Source: Rubrivivax sp.
GTDB taxonomy: Bacteria > Pseudomonadota > Gammaproteobacteria > Burkholderiales > Burkholderiaceae_C
NCBI GenBank assembly: GCA_027483705.1
Contig: JAIXTY010000141.1
Span: 1-44,680, forward strand
Direction of reading: 5' to 3'
Length of the DNA stretch: 44,680 bases
Both the position numbers and the translations under genes were made by a program. The notes beneath the pieces were generated by a model. It had not been told where the DNA came from and made no database searches. It saw only the letters and a list, made by a program, of their open reading frames with translations. Positions 8,296 through 18,725 of this stretch are shown here, piece by piece. Within the stretch, counting starts at the first letter, position 1; the number at the start of each line of letters is the position of its first letter.

Positions 8296-10050
8296 CTAGT
8301 TGTTCACCGTGCGGGATTGCTGCGCGTGCGTGAGCTCGATGCGCTCGCGCTTGAGCGGCCGGCCGCCGGCGTCGTTGTCCTCGATGTCGATGGCCACCGG
8401 CACGCCCAGCTTGGGCGCGAAGTAGACGACGCGCGTGAACAGCAGCTGGCGCGCCGGCTTGCCTTCGGGCGTGTCGGTGCCCTGGCCGCTGACGCGGATG
8501 GGCAGCACCTCGAACTCGCCGGCCTGCACCTCCAGCACGCGCGGCGTGCCCACCTGGGCCTGGCCGCGCCAGATGATCTGGCCGCGGGCCTTGTCGGCAC
8601 GCTGGTAGGTCTCGCTGAACTGCACCGCGCGCGACTCGCCGGCGCGCGGGCGCGCCCACCACCAGACCTCGGCGGGCTCGAAACGTGTCTCGGCGCCGTC
8701 CTCGGCCTTCACGCGCGCCGGGCGGCCTTCGGGATCGAGCAGCCACAGGCCGCCGTTGGCCTGCAGCGTGCCGTTGTCGCCGATCTTGTCGATGGCGATC
8801 ACGTAGCTGGCGAGGATCTCGTCCTTGCGCGTGTCGACGCGCTCGTAGCTGAGCACGTCGCCCTCGGCGTGGCCGAAGCTGTTGGCGCGTGTCAGGTACA
8901 CCGGCCGCTCGCCCTGGCCGGGGGCGCGCTCGGTGCGGCCGTCGGTGGGCTTGGCGGCCGGCGCCGAGGCCGCCGGGGCCGGCGCTGCCGCGGCCACCGC
9001 CGACGTGGGATCACCCGGGGCCGACGCCGCCGGGGCCGCTGGCGCTGCCGAGCCGGGCGTGGCCGGTACCGACGGCGCCAGGGCCACTGGCGGCACGGGC
9101 AGCGGCACCGGAACCGGCACCGCCACCGCAGCGGCCGGCCGGGGGGCGCTGGCCGCCGGTGCCGGCGCGGCTGCCGTCATCGTTGCCGTGGCCGTGGCCG
9201 CAGCGGCCGCAGCGGCCCTGTCGGTGAAGTACACCCGCGTGGCCAGGCTGCCCGAGATCGCTGGCTGCGTGCGGCCGCCGCTCACCTCCAGCGCCTCCAG
9301 GCGCACCGCGCGCAGCGCCTCGGCCACGGTGACGCCGGTGAGCGTGAGCGCGTCGGCCATCGCCTTGGCCAGGCGCGTGGCGGCGCGGCTCTTGGGGTCC
9401 TTGGCGCCGGCCGGCTCGGGCTCGGGCGGCGGCGCGTCTTGCAGCGCCGCCGGCACGTGGCCCAGCACCACCATCGTGCCGTCGGGCGTGCGCTGGCGCG
9501 TCAGGCCCGGCGGTGTCAGGCGCGACAGCGGCGCCACGCGGTAGGCGCCGTCGAGCACCAGCACGCGCGGCGCCTCGGCGCTGCCGGCCAGCGCACCCAG
9601 GGCCTCCTGCACCGGCACGCCCACCACGCGCAGCAGCGCGGCGGCCGCGGCGGCCTCGGCGCCCTCGTTCAGAGCCACGTCGGCCGGCACCAGCATGTTG
9701 CGGCCGTCCACCTGGGCCATCGGCCCGGTGATGTAGACCAGGCCCAGGCCGTCGGGCTTGAGCTTGTCGCGGAACTGCTTGAAGGCGGCGCGGAGATCGT
9801 TGGTGCCGGGGTTCTCGCGCAGCAGCACCTCGTAGCCGCCGGCGGCCAGCGCGGCGGCCACGGCCGGGGCGTCGCGGGTGGCCGAGGGCAGCACCTCGCG
9901 GCCACCGACGCTGGCGATGCCCACCACCAGCGCCAGGCGCTGGCGGCCGTCCGGCGCGGCCGGCGCGGCTGGCGCGGCCGGCGCCTGAGCGCGGGCGGCT
10001 GCAGGCAGCAGCGCCAGGCACAGCAGGACGAGAGCGAGTCGCAGGAGCAT
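8296..10050 (-). CDS. Secreted caspase-fold (peptidase C14-like) protein with degenerate active site
   Basis: The 584-residue product begins with a clear Sec signal peptide (about 1-21). Residues 37-205 follow the pattern of bacterial caspase-like domains: LALVVGI, a D-A-P-A-V-A-A-A-L helix, and QVDGRNMLVPADV. Where active members have a catalytic His in a G-H-G motif, this protein has TGPM (P110). Where they have D-A-C-R, it has DGAYR (167-171) with no Cys. It is therefore a likely pseudoenzyme. A long Ala/Pro/Val-rich linker (about 270-375) leads to a C-terminal beta-rich domain (about 380-584) that resembles DUF3108-type periplasmic domains. ATG 10050 was chosen for its signal peptide; a GTG at 10068 would add six residues. 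It is the first gene of a possible pseudo-caspase/rlpA unit. Confidence 0.85.
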   Translation of the reverse strand: MLLRLALVLLCLALLPAAARAQAPAAPAAPAAPDGRQRLALVVGIASVGGREVLPSATRDAPAVAAALAAGGYEVLLRENPGTNDLRAAFKQFRDKLKPDGLGLVYITGPMAQVDGRNMLVPADVALNEGAEAAAAAALLRVVGVPVQEALGALAGSAEAPRVLVLDGAYRVAPLSRLTPPGLTRQRTPDGTMVVLGHVPAALQDAPPPEPEPAGAKDPKSRAATRLAKAMADALTLTGVTVAEALRAVRLEALEVSGGRTQPAISGSLATRVYFTDRAAAAAAATATATMTAAAPAPAASAPRPAAAVAVPVPVPLPVPPVALAPSVPATPGSAAPAAPAASAPGDPTSAVAAAAPAPAASAPAAKPTDGRTERAPGQGERPVYLTRANSFGHAEGDVLSYERVDTRKDEILASYVIAIDKIGDNGTLQANGGLWLLDPEGRPARVKAEDGAETRFEPAEVWWWARPRAGESRAVQFSETYQRADKARGQIIWRGQAQVGTPRVLEVQAGEFEVLPIRVSGQGTDTPEGKPARQLLFTRVVYFAPKLGVPVAIDIEDNDAGGRPLKRERIELTHAQQSRTVNN

Positions 10051-10237
10051 CGGATGCGCGGGGGCCACGCCCCATCATCGGCAGCGGGCGCGCCAGAGTG
10101 TAGCGATGGGCCTACAGGCTCGTGACCGGATGTTTCCTGCGGTCATCTGGCGGCCGCGCGGTCGGGGCGGATGGTGGTGTCGACCGGCCGTTGCTCGACG
10201 CGAGATTCGCGGAGCGGCTGCCTGACGGTGAGGGGGA

Positions 10238-10265
10238 GCCGAAGCCTGGTGCCGAAGCCTGGTGC
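10238..10265. repeat. 13-bp tandem duplication abutting the tRNA-Arg 3' end
   Basis: GCCGAAGCCTGGT occurs twice head to tail (10238-10250 and 10251-10263) and continues with GC. The right-hand copy covers the encoded CCA and discriminator base of tRNA-Arg, so the unit duplicates the last bases of the tRNA plus the following DNA. Confidence 0.85.
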
Positions 10266-10334
10266 GACCGGCAGGGATCGAACCTGCAACGCAGCCTTCG
10301 GAGGGCTGCATGATATCCATTTCACCACGGTCGC
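10260..10334 (-). tRNA. tRNA-Arg (anticodon CCG)
   Basis: On the minus strand a complete cloverleaf folds. The acceptor GCGACCG pairs with CGGTCGC; the D arm is GTGA/TCAT; the anticodon stem is CAGCC/GGCTG with loop CTCCGAA, giving anticodon CCG; and the T arm is GCAGG/CCTGC with loop TTCGATC. The discriminator is A and the CCA end is encoded (75 nt in total). It reads CGG arginine codons, which are common in this GC-rich genome. A -10-like TAGAAT lies upstream at 10353-10358 on the same strand. Confidence 0.97.
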
Positions 10335-10352
10335 CGCGCCGGGTAGCCGAGC

Positions 10353-10358
10353 ATTCTA
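10353..10358 (-). promoter_or_regulatory. Candidate -10 element for tRNA-Arg
   Basis: TAGAAT on the minus strand ends 18 nt before the tRNA 5' end, a normal distance for a tRNA promoter. No convincing -35 was found at 16-18 bp spacing. Confidence 0.45.
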
Positions 10359-10368
10359 GCCCGCCTCC

Positions 10369-10374
10369 TATAAT
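10369..10374 (+). promoter_or_regulatory. Candidate -10 element (TATAAT) for the cytochrome c gene
   Basis: A perfect TATAAT in a locally AT-richer patch predicts a start site near 10381 and a 5' untranslated region of about 65 nt before ATG 10447. No clear -35 hexamer is visible. It sits back to back with the tRNA -10 element, so the two promoters would overlap. Confidence 0.5.
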
Positions 10375-10446
10375 CGATTGGTTTTGTCCTTCGTGTCCTG
10401 CCACCGCGGGCCTGAAGGCCGTGCAGCACCCTCGAACGATTCCACG

Positions 10447-10992
10447 ATGAGCGACCCGACCTCCCCGAACGACGCCCACGACGGCCCGCATGAGGGCCCC
10501 ATCCGCACGCCGAAGCAACTGGTCGTGGCCGTCGTGGCCTCGTTCGTGGTGCCGATCGTGATCATCATCCTGCTGGCCAACTACGTCGACTTCGGCGCCA
10601 AGCCGGCCGCGGGCAGCACCGCCTTCGAGGCCGAGTCCGTGGCGCAGCGCCTGCAGCGCGTGGGCAAGGTCGAGGTGCGCGACGCGTCGGCGCCCGCCGT
10701 GCTGCGCACCGGCGAAGAGGTCTACAAGGCCGCGTGCACGGTGTGCCACGCCGCCGGTGCCGCCGGCGCCCCGAAGACCGGCGACGCCGCCGCCTGGGCC
10801 CCGCGCATCAAGACCGGCTACGAAGCGCTGCTGAACTCGGCGCTCAAGGGCAAGGGCGCGATGGCGGCGCAGGGTGGCGGCGAGTACAGCGACCTCGAGG
10901 TCGGCCGTGCCGTCGTCTACCTGGCCAACAAGGCTGGCGCCAGCTTCGCCGAGCCGGCCGCCCCGGCGCCGGCCGCGGCTGCGTCCAAGTAA
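10447..10992 (+). CDS. Membrane-anchored class I cytochrome c (cytochrome c5-like)
   Basis: The 181-residue product has a short charged N terminus, one membrane anchor (about residues 24-45) and a periplasmic c-type haem domain. The single haem site is CTVCH (C97, C100, H101). M139, in the segment KGAMAAQGGGEYSD, is the probable sixth ligand and is typical of the c5-like group. An Ala/Pro-rich tail ends the protein. It probably shuttles electrons at the periplasmic face of the membrane, but its partner oxidase or reductase is not in the window. ATG 10447 is chosen because it gives an N-in membrane anchor; there is no good Shine-Dalgarno. It is transcribed away from tRNA-Arg and converges on a conserved hypothetical gene. 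Confidence 0.92.
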   Translation: MSDPTSPNDAHDGPHEGPIRTPKQLVVAVVASFVVPIVIIILLANYVDFGAKPAAGSTAFEAESVAQRLQRVGKVEVRDASAPAVLRTGEEVYKAACTVCHAAGAAGAPKTGDAAAWAPRIKTGYEALLNSALKGKGAMAAQGGGEYSDLEVGRAVVYLANKAGASFAEPAAPAPAAAASK

Positions 10993-11009
10993 GCGGCGCG
11001 CGGGCCGCT
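10992..11009. terminator. Possible bidirectional terminator hairpin between convergent genes
   Basis: AGCGGC and GCCGCT form a perfect 6-bp stem with a 6-nt loop. It fits almost exactly between the TAA of the cytochrome gene (10990-10992) and the stop of the minus-strand gene (11009-11011). No T-tract follows on either strand. Confidence 0.4.
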
Positions 11010-11554
11010 CAGACCCGCGGCAGCAGCTGGTAGCCGAAGCGCGCGGGCATCTGCGCAAACGGCATCTCGACGGGCGCCCAGGCGCCCGTCGTGCCATCGG
11101 GCGCGCCCTGCTCCACGGCCTGCGCCGCGCGCTCCACGTCCATCGTGTGCACGAGGCCGAAGCCGAGCGCGGTGTCGGCGAAGAGGCGGCCGTGCTCGTC
11201 CAGGTAGGCCTGGCGCAGCGCGCCCGCGGCCTGCCCGGTGTGCGCGACGAGCTCGAAGCCCGGGCCGCCCTGCACGCGCCACACGTAGGGCGCGGCCTCG
11301 AGCTGCACGTACACGCGCTGCGGCCCGTTCTGGAAGAACCACGCGCCGGCCTCGTCGGCCGCGTAGTTGCGGTGGATGAACTCGCGCAGCTTGTCGTGGT
11401 CGATGCGGCTGCCCTTGACGGCCGGGAACGGCCCGGCGCGCTGCACGCGGTCGTCGCGCATGAAGTACTGGCCGCGCGCGTCCAGCGCCAGCCAGCCGTG
11501 GCAGTGCGGCACGTTCGGCCACTTCTTCAGCGCCGCCTTGACGATGTCGTCCAT
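11009..11554 (-). CDS. Conserved hypothetical protein of Burkholderiales type
   Basis: This is a soluble-looking 181-residue protein without signal peptide or membrane segment. It starts MDDIVKAALKKWPNVPHCHGW and contains many aromatic and charged residues spread evenly, as in a compact globular fold. I recognise the pattern as a conserved domain-of-unknown-function protein of beta-proteobacteria that often sits beside a YheT-type hydrolase, as here, but I cannot name the family with certainty. It is the last gene of the minus-strand run purU, SnoaL-like, YheT, and starts 16 bp after the hydrolase stop, so it is probably co-transcribed. No catalytic motif was recognised. Confidence 0.8.
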   Translation of the reverse strand: MDDIVKAALKKWPNVPHCHGWLALDARGQYFMRDDRVQRAGPFPAVKGSRIDHDKLREFIHRNYAADEAGAWFFQNGPQRVYVQLEAAPYVWRVQGGPGFELVAHTGQAAGALRQAYLDEHGRLFADTALGFGLVHTMDVERAAQAVEQGAPDGTTGAWAPVEMPFAQMPARFGYQLLPRV

Positions 11555-11570
11555 GGTTGCGGCCTCGGGC

Positions 11571-12548
11571 TCAGGCGTGCTCGGCGAGCCAGGCGCTCAC
11601 CGCGGCCGGCATCTGCTGCACGCGGGCCGGAAAGCCGCCGTGCGGAAAGCCGACGTGGCCGCCGCCGGCCGGCCGCCACAGCGTGACGCGCGGGCCCACC
11701 TGGTGCGCGCCGGGCAGCTCGTGCGCGGGCACGAAGGGGTCGTTGCCGGCGTTGAGCACCAGTGCCGGCACGCGCAGCCGCGCCAGGTGCGGCGCGGCCG
11801 AGGCGCGCTGCCAGTAGTCGGCGGTGTCGCGAAAGCCGTGCAGCGGCGCCGTGAAGGCGTTGTCGAAGGCGTGGATGGTGCGCGCTGCGGCCACGCGCTC
11901 GCGGTCGAAGAGGCCCGGGTGCTGCTGCCACTTGCGCAGCGCCTTGGGCACCATCGTCGACAGGAACATGCGCGCGTAGACCTGCCGGTTGAAGCCGCGG
12001 TCGATGGCGCGGCCGGCCGAGGCCAGGTCGATGGGCGAGCACACCGAGGCCACCGCGGCCGCCGTGGCCGCGGCGCTGTCGCCGGCCTCCTGTGCCCAGC
12101 GCAGCAAGGCGTTGCCACCGAGCGAGATGCCCACCGCGAGAAGCGGCTGCGGGCTCGTGGCGCGCAGCCGCTCAAGGATCCAGCCGATCTCCTCGTAGTC
12201 GCCCGAGTGGTAGGCGCGCGGCGCGTGGTTGAGCTCGCCGCTGCAGCCGCGGAAGTGCGGCACGCTGTAGGCCCAGCCGCGCGCGCGCGCCACGGCGGCA
12301 AAGGCCTGCGCATACTGGCTCTCGCTGCTGCCCTCCAGGCCGTGGAACAGCACCAGCCGGCGTGGCGCGTCGGCTGGCGAACCCTCGAGATGGTCGACAT
12401 CGATGAAGTCGCCGTCGGGCGTGGCCCAGCGCTCGCGCGCAAAGCGCGGCGGCTCGCCGTCGAAGCGGCGCGCGTGCAGTGCGGCCCAGATCGTCTGCGC
12501 GTTGCCGCCGGGCAGCCACCACGGCGGCCGGTAGTCGAAGGCGGCCAT
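11571..12548 (-). CDS. YheT-family alpha/beta hydrolase
   Basis: The 325-residue product has the alpha/beta-hydrolase fold with a full triad: S142 in GISLGG, D270 in NAGNDPFVP and H298 in GGGHVGF. The oxyanion-side motif is LFHGLEGSSES (about 67-77). The opening PPWWLPGGNAQTIW is characteristic of the YheT/COG0429 group of cytosolic esterase-like hydrolases, whose natural substrate is not established. ATG 12548 shares its A with the TGA of the upstream SnoaL-like gene, indicating translational coupling. A longer open frame upstream overlaps that gene in another frame and is not used. Confidence 0.92.
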   Translation of the reverse strand: MAAFDYRPPWWLPGGNAQTIWAALHARRFDGEPPRFARERWATPDGDFIDVDHLEGSPADAPRRLVLFHGLEGSSESQYAQAFAAVARARGWAYSVPHFRGCSGELNHAPRAYHSGDYEEIGWILERLRATSPQPLLAVGISLGGNALLRWAQEAGDSAAATAAAVASVCSPIDLASAGRAIDRGFNRQVYARMFLSTMVPKALRKWQQHPGLFDRERVAAARTIHAFDNAFTAPLHGFRDTADYWQRASAAPHLARLRVPALVLNAGNDPFVPAHELPGAHQVGPRVTLWRPAGGGHVGFPHGGFPARVQQMPAAVSAWLAEHA

Positions 12549-12997
12549 CAATGCAGCGTGGCCGGGCCTTCCGCACTGGCCCGCGCCGGCTCCTGCGGCT
12601 CGGCCGGGCTGGCGTGGTGGGCGGCGATGCGCCAGCCCTGGGCCGTCTTCACGAACACGTTGGTGGCCACCACCCAGCCCACCTGCCGGCCCTCGGGCGT
12701 GACGACCTCGATGCGCTCGACCAGGTGGTGCAGCGCCGCGCTGAGCTGATGCAGCCGGTGCACCTGCTCGGGCACGACCGGGATGCCGCCGTTGGCGAAG
12801 ATGGCCTCGAAGCTGGCGCGGATGGCCACCGGGCCCACCAGCCGGCCGCCGCCACCGGGGTGCACGCACACGACCTCGTCGTCGTCGGCCCACAGCGCCA
12901 TCAGCGCCTCGAGGTCGCCGCGCTGCAGCGCCTCGTAGAATGCGGCCTCGACGTCGTCGGGGCTGGCGTGCAGGGCGGCGGCGGGCGGGCGCGGCAT
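12548..12997 (-). CDS. SnoaL-like / NTF2-fold protein
   Basis: The 149-residue product has the alpha+beta barrel pattern of SnoaL-like (DUF4440-type) proteins: a helical start (VEAAFYEALQRGDLEALMALWADDD), then CVHPGG and GPVAIRASFEAIF, and closing strands ending in GWRIAAHHASP. Such proteins bind small ligands or act as isomerases or hydratases, but the fold alone does not give a substrate. The Pro/Ala/Glu-rich C-terminal tail is likely disordered. It lies 19 bp after purU and overlaps the YheT start by 1 bp, so it belongs to the purU transcription unit. Confidence 0.87.
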   Translation of the reverse strand: MPRPPAAALHASPDDVEAAFYEALQRGDLEALMALWADDDEVVCVHPGGGGRLVGPVAIRASFEAIFANGGIPVVPEQVHRLHQLSAALHHLVERIEVVTPEGRQVGWVVATNVFVKTAQGWRIAAHHASPAEPQEPARASAEGPATLH

Positions 12998-13016
12998 GGG
13001 TTGGCCTCTCAGACGC

Positions 13017-13901
13017 TCAGCGGAAGACCACGCATTTGCGGCCGTTGACGAGCACGCGGTGCTCCAGGTGCCAGCGCACCGCGCGTGCGAGCACCATGCA
13101 CTCGATGTCGCGGCCGGCGGCGGTGAAGTCCTCGGCCGACATCGTGTGATCCACGCGCTGCACGTCCTGCTCGATGATGGGGCCCTCGTCGAGATCGGCC
13201 GTCACGTAGTGCGCCGTGGCGCCGATGAGCTTGACGCCGCGCGCATGCGCCTGGAAGTACGGCCGCGCGCCCTTGAAGCTGGGCAGGAAGCTGTGGTGGA
13301 TGTTGATGGCACGGCCGGCCAGCGCTTGGCACATCGGCTCCGACAGGATCTGCATGTAGCGCGCGAGGACCACGAGGTCGATCCGCTCGCGCTCGACGAG
13401 TACCTCGACCTCGCGCTCCTGTGCGCGCTTGGCCTCGGCGCCGCTGCCGGCCTTGAGCGGCAGGTGGTGGAACGGGATGCCGTAGCTCTCGGCCAGCGAG
13501 CGGTAGGTCTCGTGGTTGCTCACGATGGCCGGGATGTCGGCGGCCAGCGAGCCACTCTTCCAGCGGAACAGCAGGTCGTTCAGGCAGTGGCCGTGCTGGC
13601 TCACCATCAGCAGCACACGCGGCCGCGCCGCCAGCGCGTGGAACTGCGCCGTCATGCCGAACTGCTGCACCGTGTGCGCGAACAGGCCCTGCAGCGTGGC
13701 CACCTGCGCCAGCTGCGGCGGCGCCTGGAAGTGCACGCGCATGAAGAAGAGGCCCGTGGCGTCGTCGCCCTCGAGATCGCCGAACTGCTGCGAGTCGACG
13801 ATGTTGCAGCCGGCCTGGTAGAGCAGGCCCGAGACCGCGTGCACGATGCCCTTGGCATCGCGGCAGGTCATGGTCAGCACGAACTGGTGGTCAAGGCTCA
13901 T
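13017..13901 (-). CDS. purU: Formyltetrahydrofolate deformylase
   Basis: The 294-residue enzyme hydrolyses 10-formyl-tetrahydrofolate to formate and tetrahydrofolate, balancing one-carbon pools and feeding formate to purine synthesis. An N-terminal ACT domain (about 5-85) precedes the formyltransferase-fold domain. The catalytic triad of that fold is present: N200 and H202 in NIHHSFLPSF, and D238 in DLDEGPIIEQD. The length is normal for PurU. The start MSLDHQFVLT at 13901 matches family N termini. A -10-like TACAAT lies only 8 nt upstream, with no Shine-Dalgarno, so the transcript may be leaderless. It heads the four-gene minus-strand unit. Confidence 0.96.
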   Translation of the reverse strand: MSLDHQFVLTMTCRDAKGIVHAVSGLLYQAGCNIVDSQQFGDLEGDDATGLFFMRVHFQAPPQLAQVATLQGLFAHTVQQFGMTAQFHALAARPRVLLMVSQHGHCLNDLLFRWKSGSLAADIPAIVSNHETYRSLAESYGIPFHHLPLKAGSGAEAKRAQEREVEVLVERERIDLVVLARYMQILSEPMCQALAGRAINIHHSFLPSFKGARPYFQAHARGVKLIGATAHYVTADLDEGPIIEQDVQRVDHTMSAEDFTAAGRDIECMVLARAVRWHLEHRVLVNGRKCVVFR

Positions 13902-13909
13902 CGGCGGCG

Positions 13910-13915
13910 ATTGTA
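13910..13915 (-). promoter_or_regulatory. Candidate -10 element immediately upstream of purU
   Basis: TACAAT on the minus strand ends 8 nt before the purU ATG, so a normal start site would fall at or next to the start codon. No -35 hexamer is obvious. Confidence 0.45.
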
Positions 13916-13962
13916 GGGATCGACCCGAGGCCGACGGCCTGGCTGGGAAGTGCTCACCAACT

Positions 13963-13976
13963 TGTAGTTTCACTAC
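13963..13976 (+). promoter_or_regulatory. Candidate operator, copy 1 (GTAGT-N3-ACTAC palindrome)
   Basis: GTAGTTTCACTAC is a perfect 5+3+5 inverted repeat, here preceded by T. A close relative lies 76 bp downstream at 14039-14052. Both are in the purU/pulA intergenic region. A dyad of this size fits a LacI- or TetR-type regulator, but none is encoded nearby. Confidence 0.45.
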
Positions 13977-14038
13977 CCGCCGATGTCAGAAAACGCCAGC
14001 TGGAGCCATAGAACCGCCCGGGTTTGCCCGAAAGACGA

Positions 14039-14052
14039 TGTAGTTTTGCTTC
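14039..14052 (+). promoter_or_regulatory. Candidate operator, copy 2 (imperfect)
   Basis: TGTAGTTTTGCTTC matches the first copy at 11 of 14 positions and ends 35 nt before the pulA start codon, where a bound repressor could block transcription or translation of pulA. Confidence 0.4.
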
Positions 14053-14087
14053 ATTAGCATCGGCCCGGCTCGCTGGAGAACCGACCG

Positions 14088-17627
<3,540 letters not shown>

Positions 17628-17667
17628 CCGCCGCGCCGCGCCCGGCTGTGGCATCCTGCTGGCTTCG

Positions 17668-17687
17668 CCTGCCCCTCGCGGGGCAGG
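17668..17687 (+). terminator. Stem-loop downstream of pulA
   Basis: CCTGCCCC and GGGGCAGG form a perfect 8-bp stem around a TCGC loop, extendable by a G-T and a C-G pair. It starts 41 bp after the pulA stop codon. There is no T-tract, so it may act as a weak or Rho-assisted terminator or as a 3'-end stabiliser. Confidence 0.5.
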
Positions 17688-17706
17688 TGCCTAGCCGGGG
17701 TGCCCG

Positions 17707-18708
17707 ATGAACAGCATGGACGTGGAAGTGGTCCGCACCGCGATGGACTGGATGAACCGGGGCCATCGCGTCGTGCTGGGCACGGTGGTGCGCACCTGGG
17801 GCTCGAGCCCGCGGCCGCCGGGCAGCCTGATGATCATCCGCGACGACGGCCAGGTGGCCGGTTCCGTCTCGGGCGGCTGCATCGAGGACGACCTGATCGA
17901 CCGCGTCAAGCGCGGCGAGCTGGCGCTGCGGCTGCCGCAGGCCACCACCTACGGCGCCAGCGCCGATGAGGCGCAGCGCTTCGGCCTGCCCTGCGGCGGC
18001 ACGGTGCAGATCGTGCTGGAGCCGCTGAACGCCGGCAGCCGCCTGCGCGAGCTGCTGGCCGCCATCGAGGAGCACCGCGTGGTGCGTCGGCGGCTCGAGC
18101 TCGCCACCGGCCTGGTGACGCTGGCGCCCAATACCGAAGGCGACGAGGTCCGCTTCGACGGCAAGGCGCTCGAGACCGTGCACGGCCCGCGTCTGCGCCT
18201 GCTGATCATCGGCGGCGGCCAGCTCAGCCGCTACCTGGCGCAGTTCGCGGTGATGCTCGACTACCGCGTCACCGTCTGCGACCCGCGCGAGGAATACCAC
18301 GAGGGCTGGGCCGCGATGGAGGGCGTCACGCTCTCGTGCCAGATGCCCGACGACCTCGTCATCGCGATGAACCTGGACGCCATGAGCGCCGTCGTCGCCG
18401 TCACGCACGACCCCAAGCTCGACGACCTGGCGCTGATGGAGGCGCTCAAGACGCCGGCCTTCTACGTCGGCGCCCTGGGCTCGCGCCGCAACAACGACAA
18501 CCGCCGCCTGCGCCTGCTGGACTTCGACGTCAGCCAGGCCGAGGTGACGCGCCTGCGCGGCCCGGTGGGGCTGAACCTCGGCGGCCTGACGCCGCCGGAG
18601 ATCGCGATGAGCGTGGTCGCCGAGATGACGGCCGTGCGCCGCGGCGTCGATCTCGCCGGCCCGCTGACCGACTGGTCGGCGTCCGACACCGCCTGCCGCA
18701 CCGCCTGA
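17707..18708 (+). CDS. XdhC/CoxI family protein
   Basis: The 333-residue product has the two-part XdhC/CoxI layout. The N-terminal region carries GTVVRTWGSSPRPPGS, SGGCIEDDL and LPCGGTVQI. The C-terminal Rossmann domain has LLIIGGGQLSRYLAQ (about 161-175) and VGALGSRRNN. XdhC proteins bind and mature the molybdenum cofactor (sulfuration) for insertion into xanthine dehydrogenase-type enzymes. No molybdo-hydroxylase genes occur in this window, so the client is elsewhere. ATG 17707 is used; ATG 17716 is an alternative without a better ribosome site. The FHA-phosphatase gene starts 17 bp after the stop, which suggests read-through but not shared function. Confidence 0.92.
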   Translation: MNSMDVEVVRTAMDWMNRGHRVVLGTVVRTWGSSPRPPGSLMIIRDDGQVAGSVSGGCIEDDLIDRVKRGELALRLPQATTYGASADEAQRFGLPCGGTVQIVLEPLNAGSRLRELLAAIEEHRVVRRRLELATGLVTLAPNTEGDEVRFDGKALETVHGPRLRLLIIGGGQLSRYLAQFAVMLDYRVTVCDPREEYHEGWAAMEGVTLSCQMPDDLVIAMNLDAMSAVVAVTHDPKLDDLALMEALKTPAFYVGALGSRRNNDNRRLRLLDFDVSQAEVTRLRGPVGLNLGGLTPPEIAMSVVAEMTAVRRGVDLAGPLTDWSASDTACRTA

Positions 18709-18725
18709 CCCGCCCGACAGCCACC

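Noticed and set aside
2126..8299. 2057-codon plus-strand open frame opposite the CHAT gene
   Set aside because: Its translation is His/Arg/Ala/Val-rich shadow sequence with no domain pattern, caused by high GC at third positions of the real minus-strand gene.
10100..10260. Integrated element next to tRNA-Arg
   Set aside because: No integrase, no prophage or island genes, and unchanged base composition; only a short tandem repeat is present.
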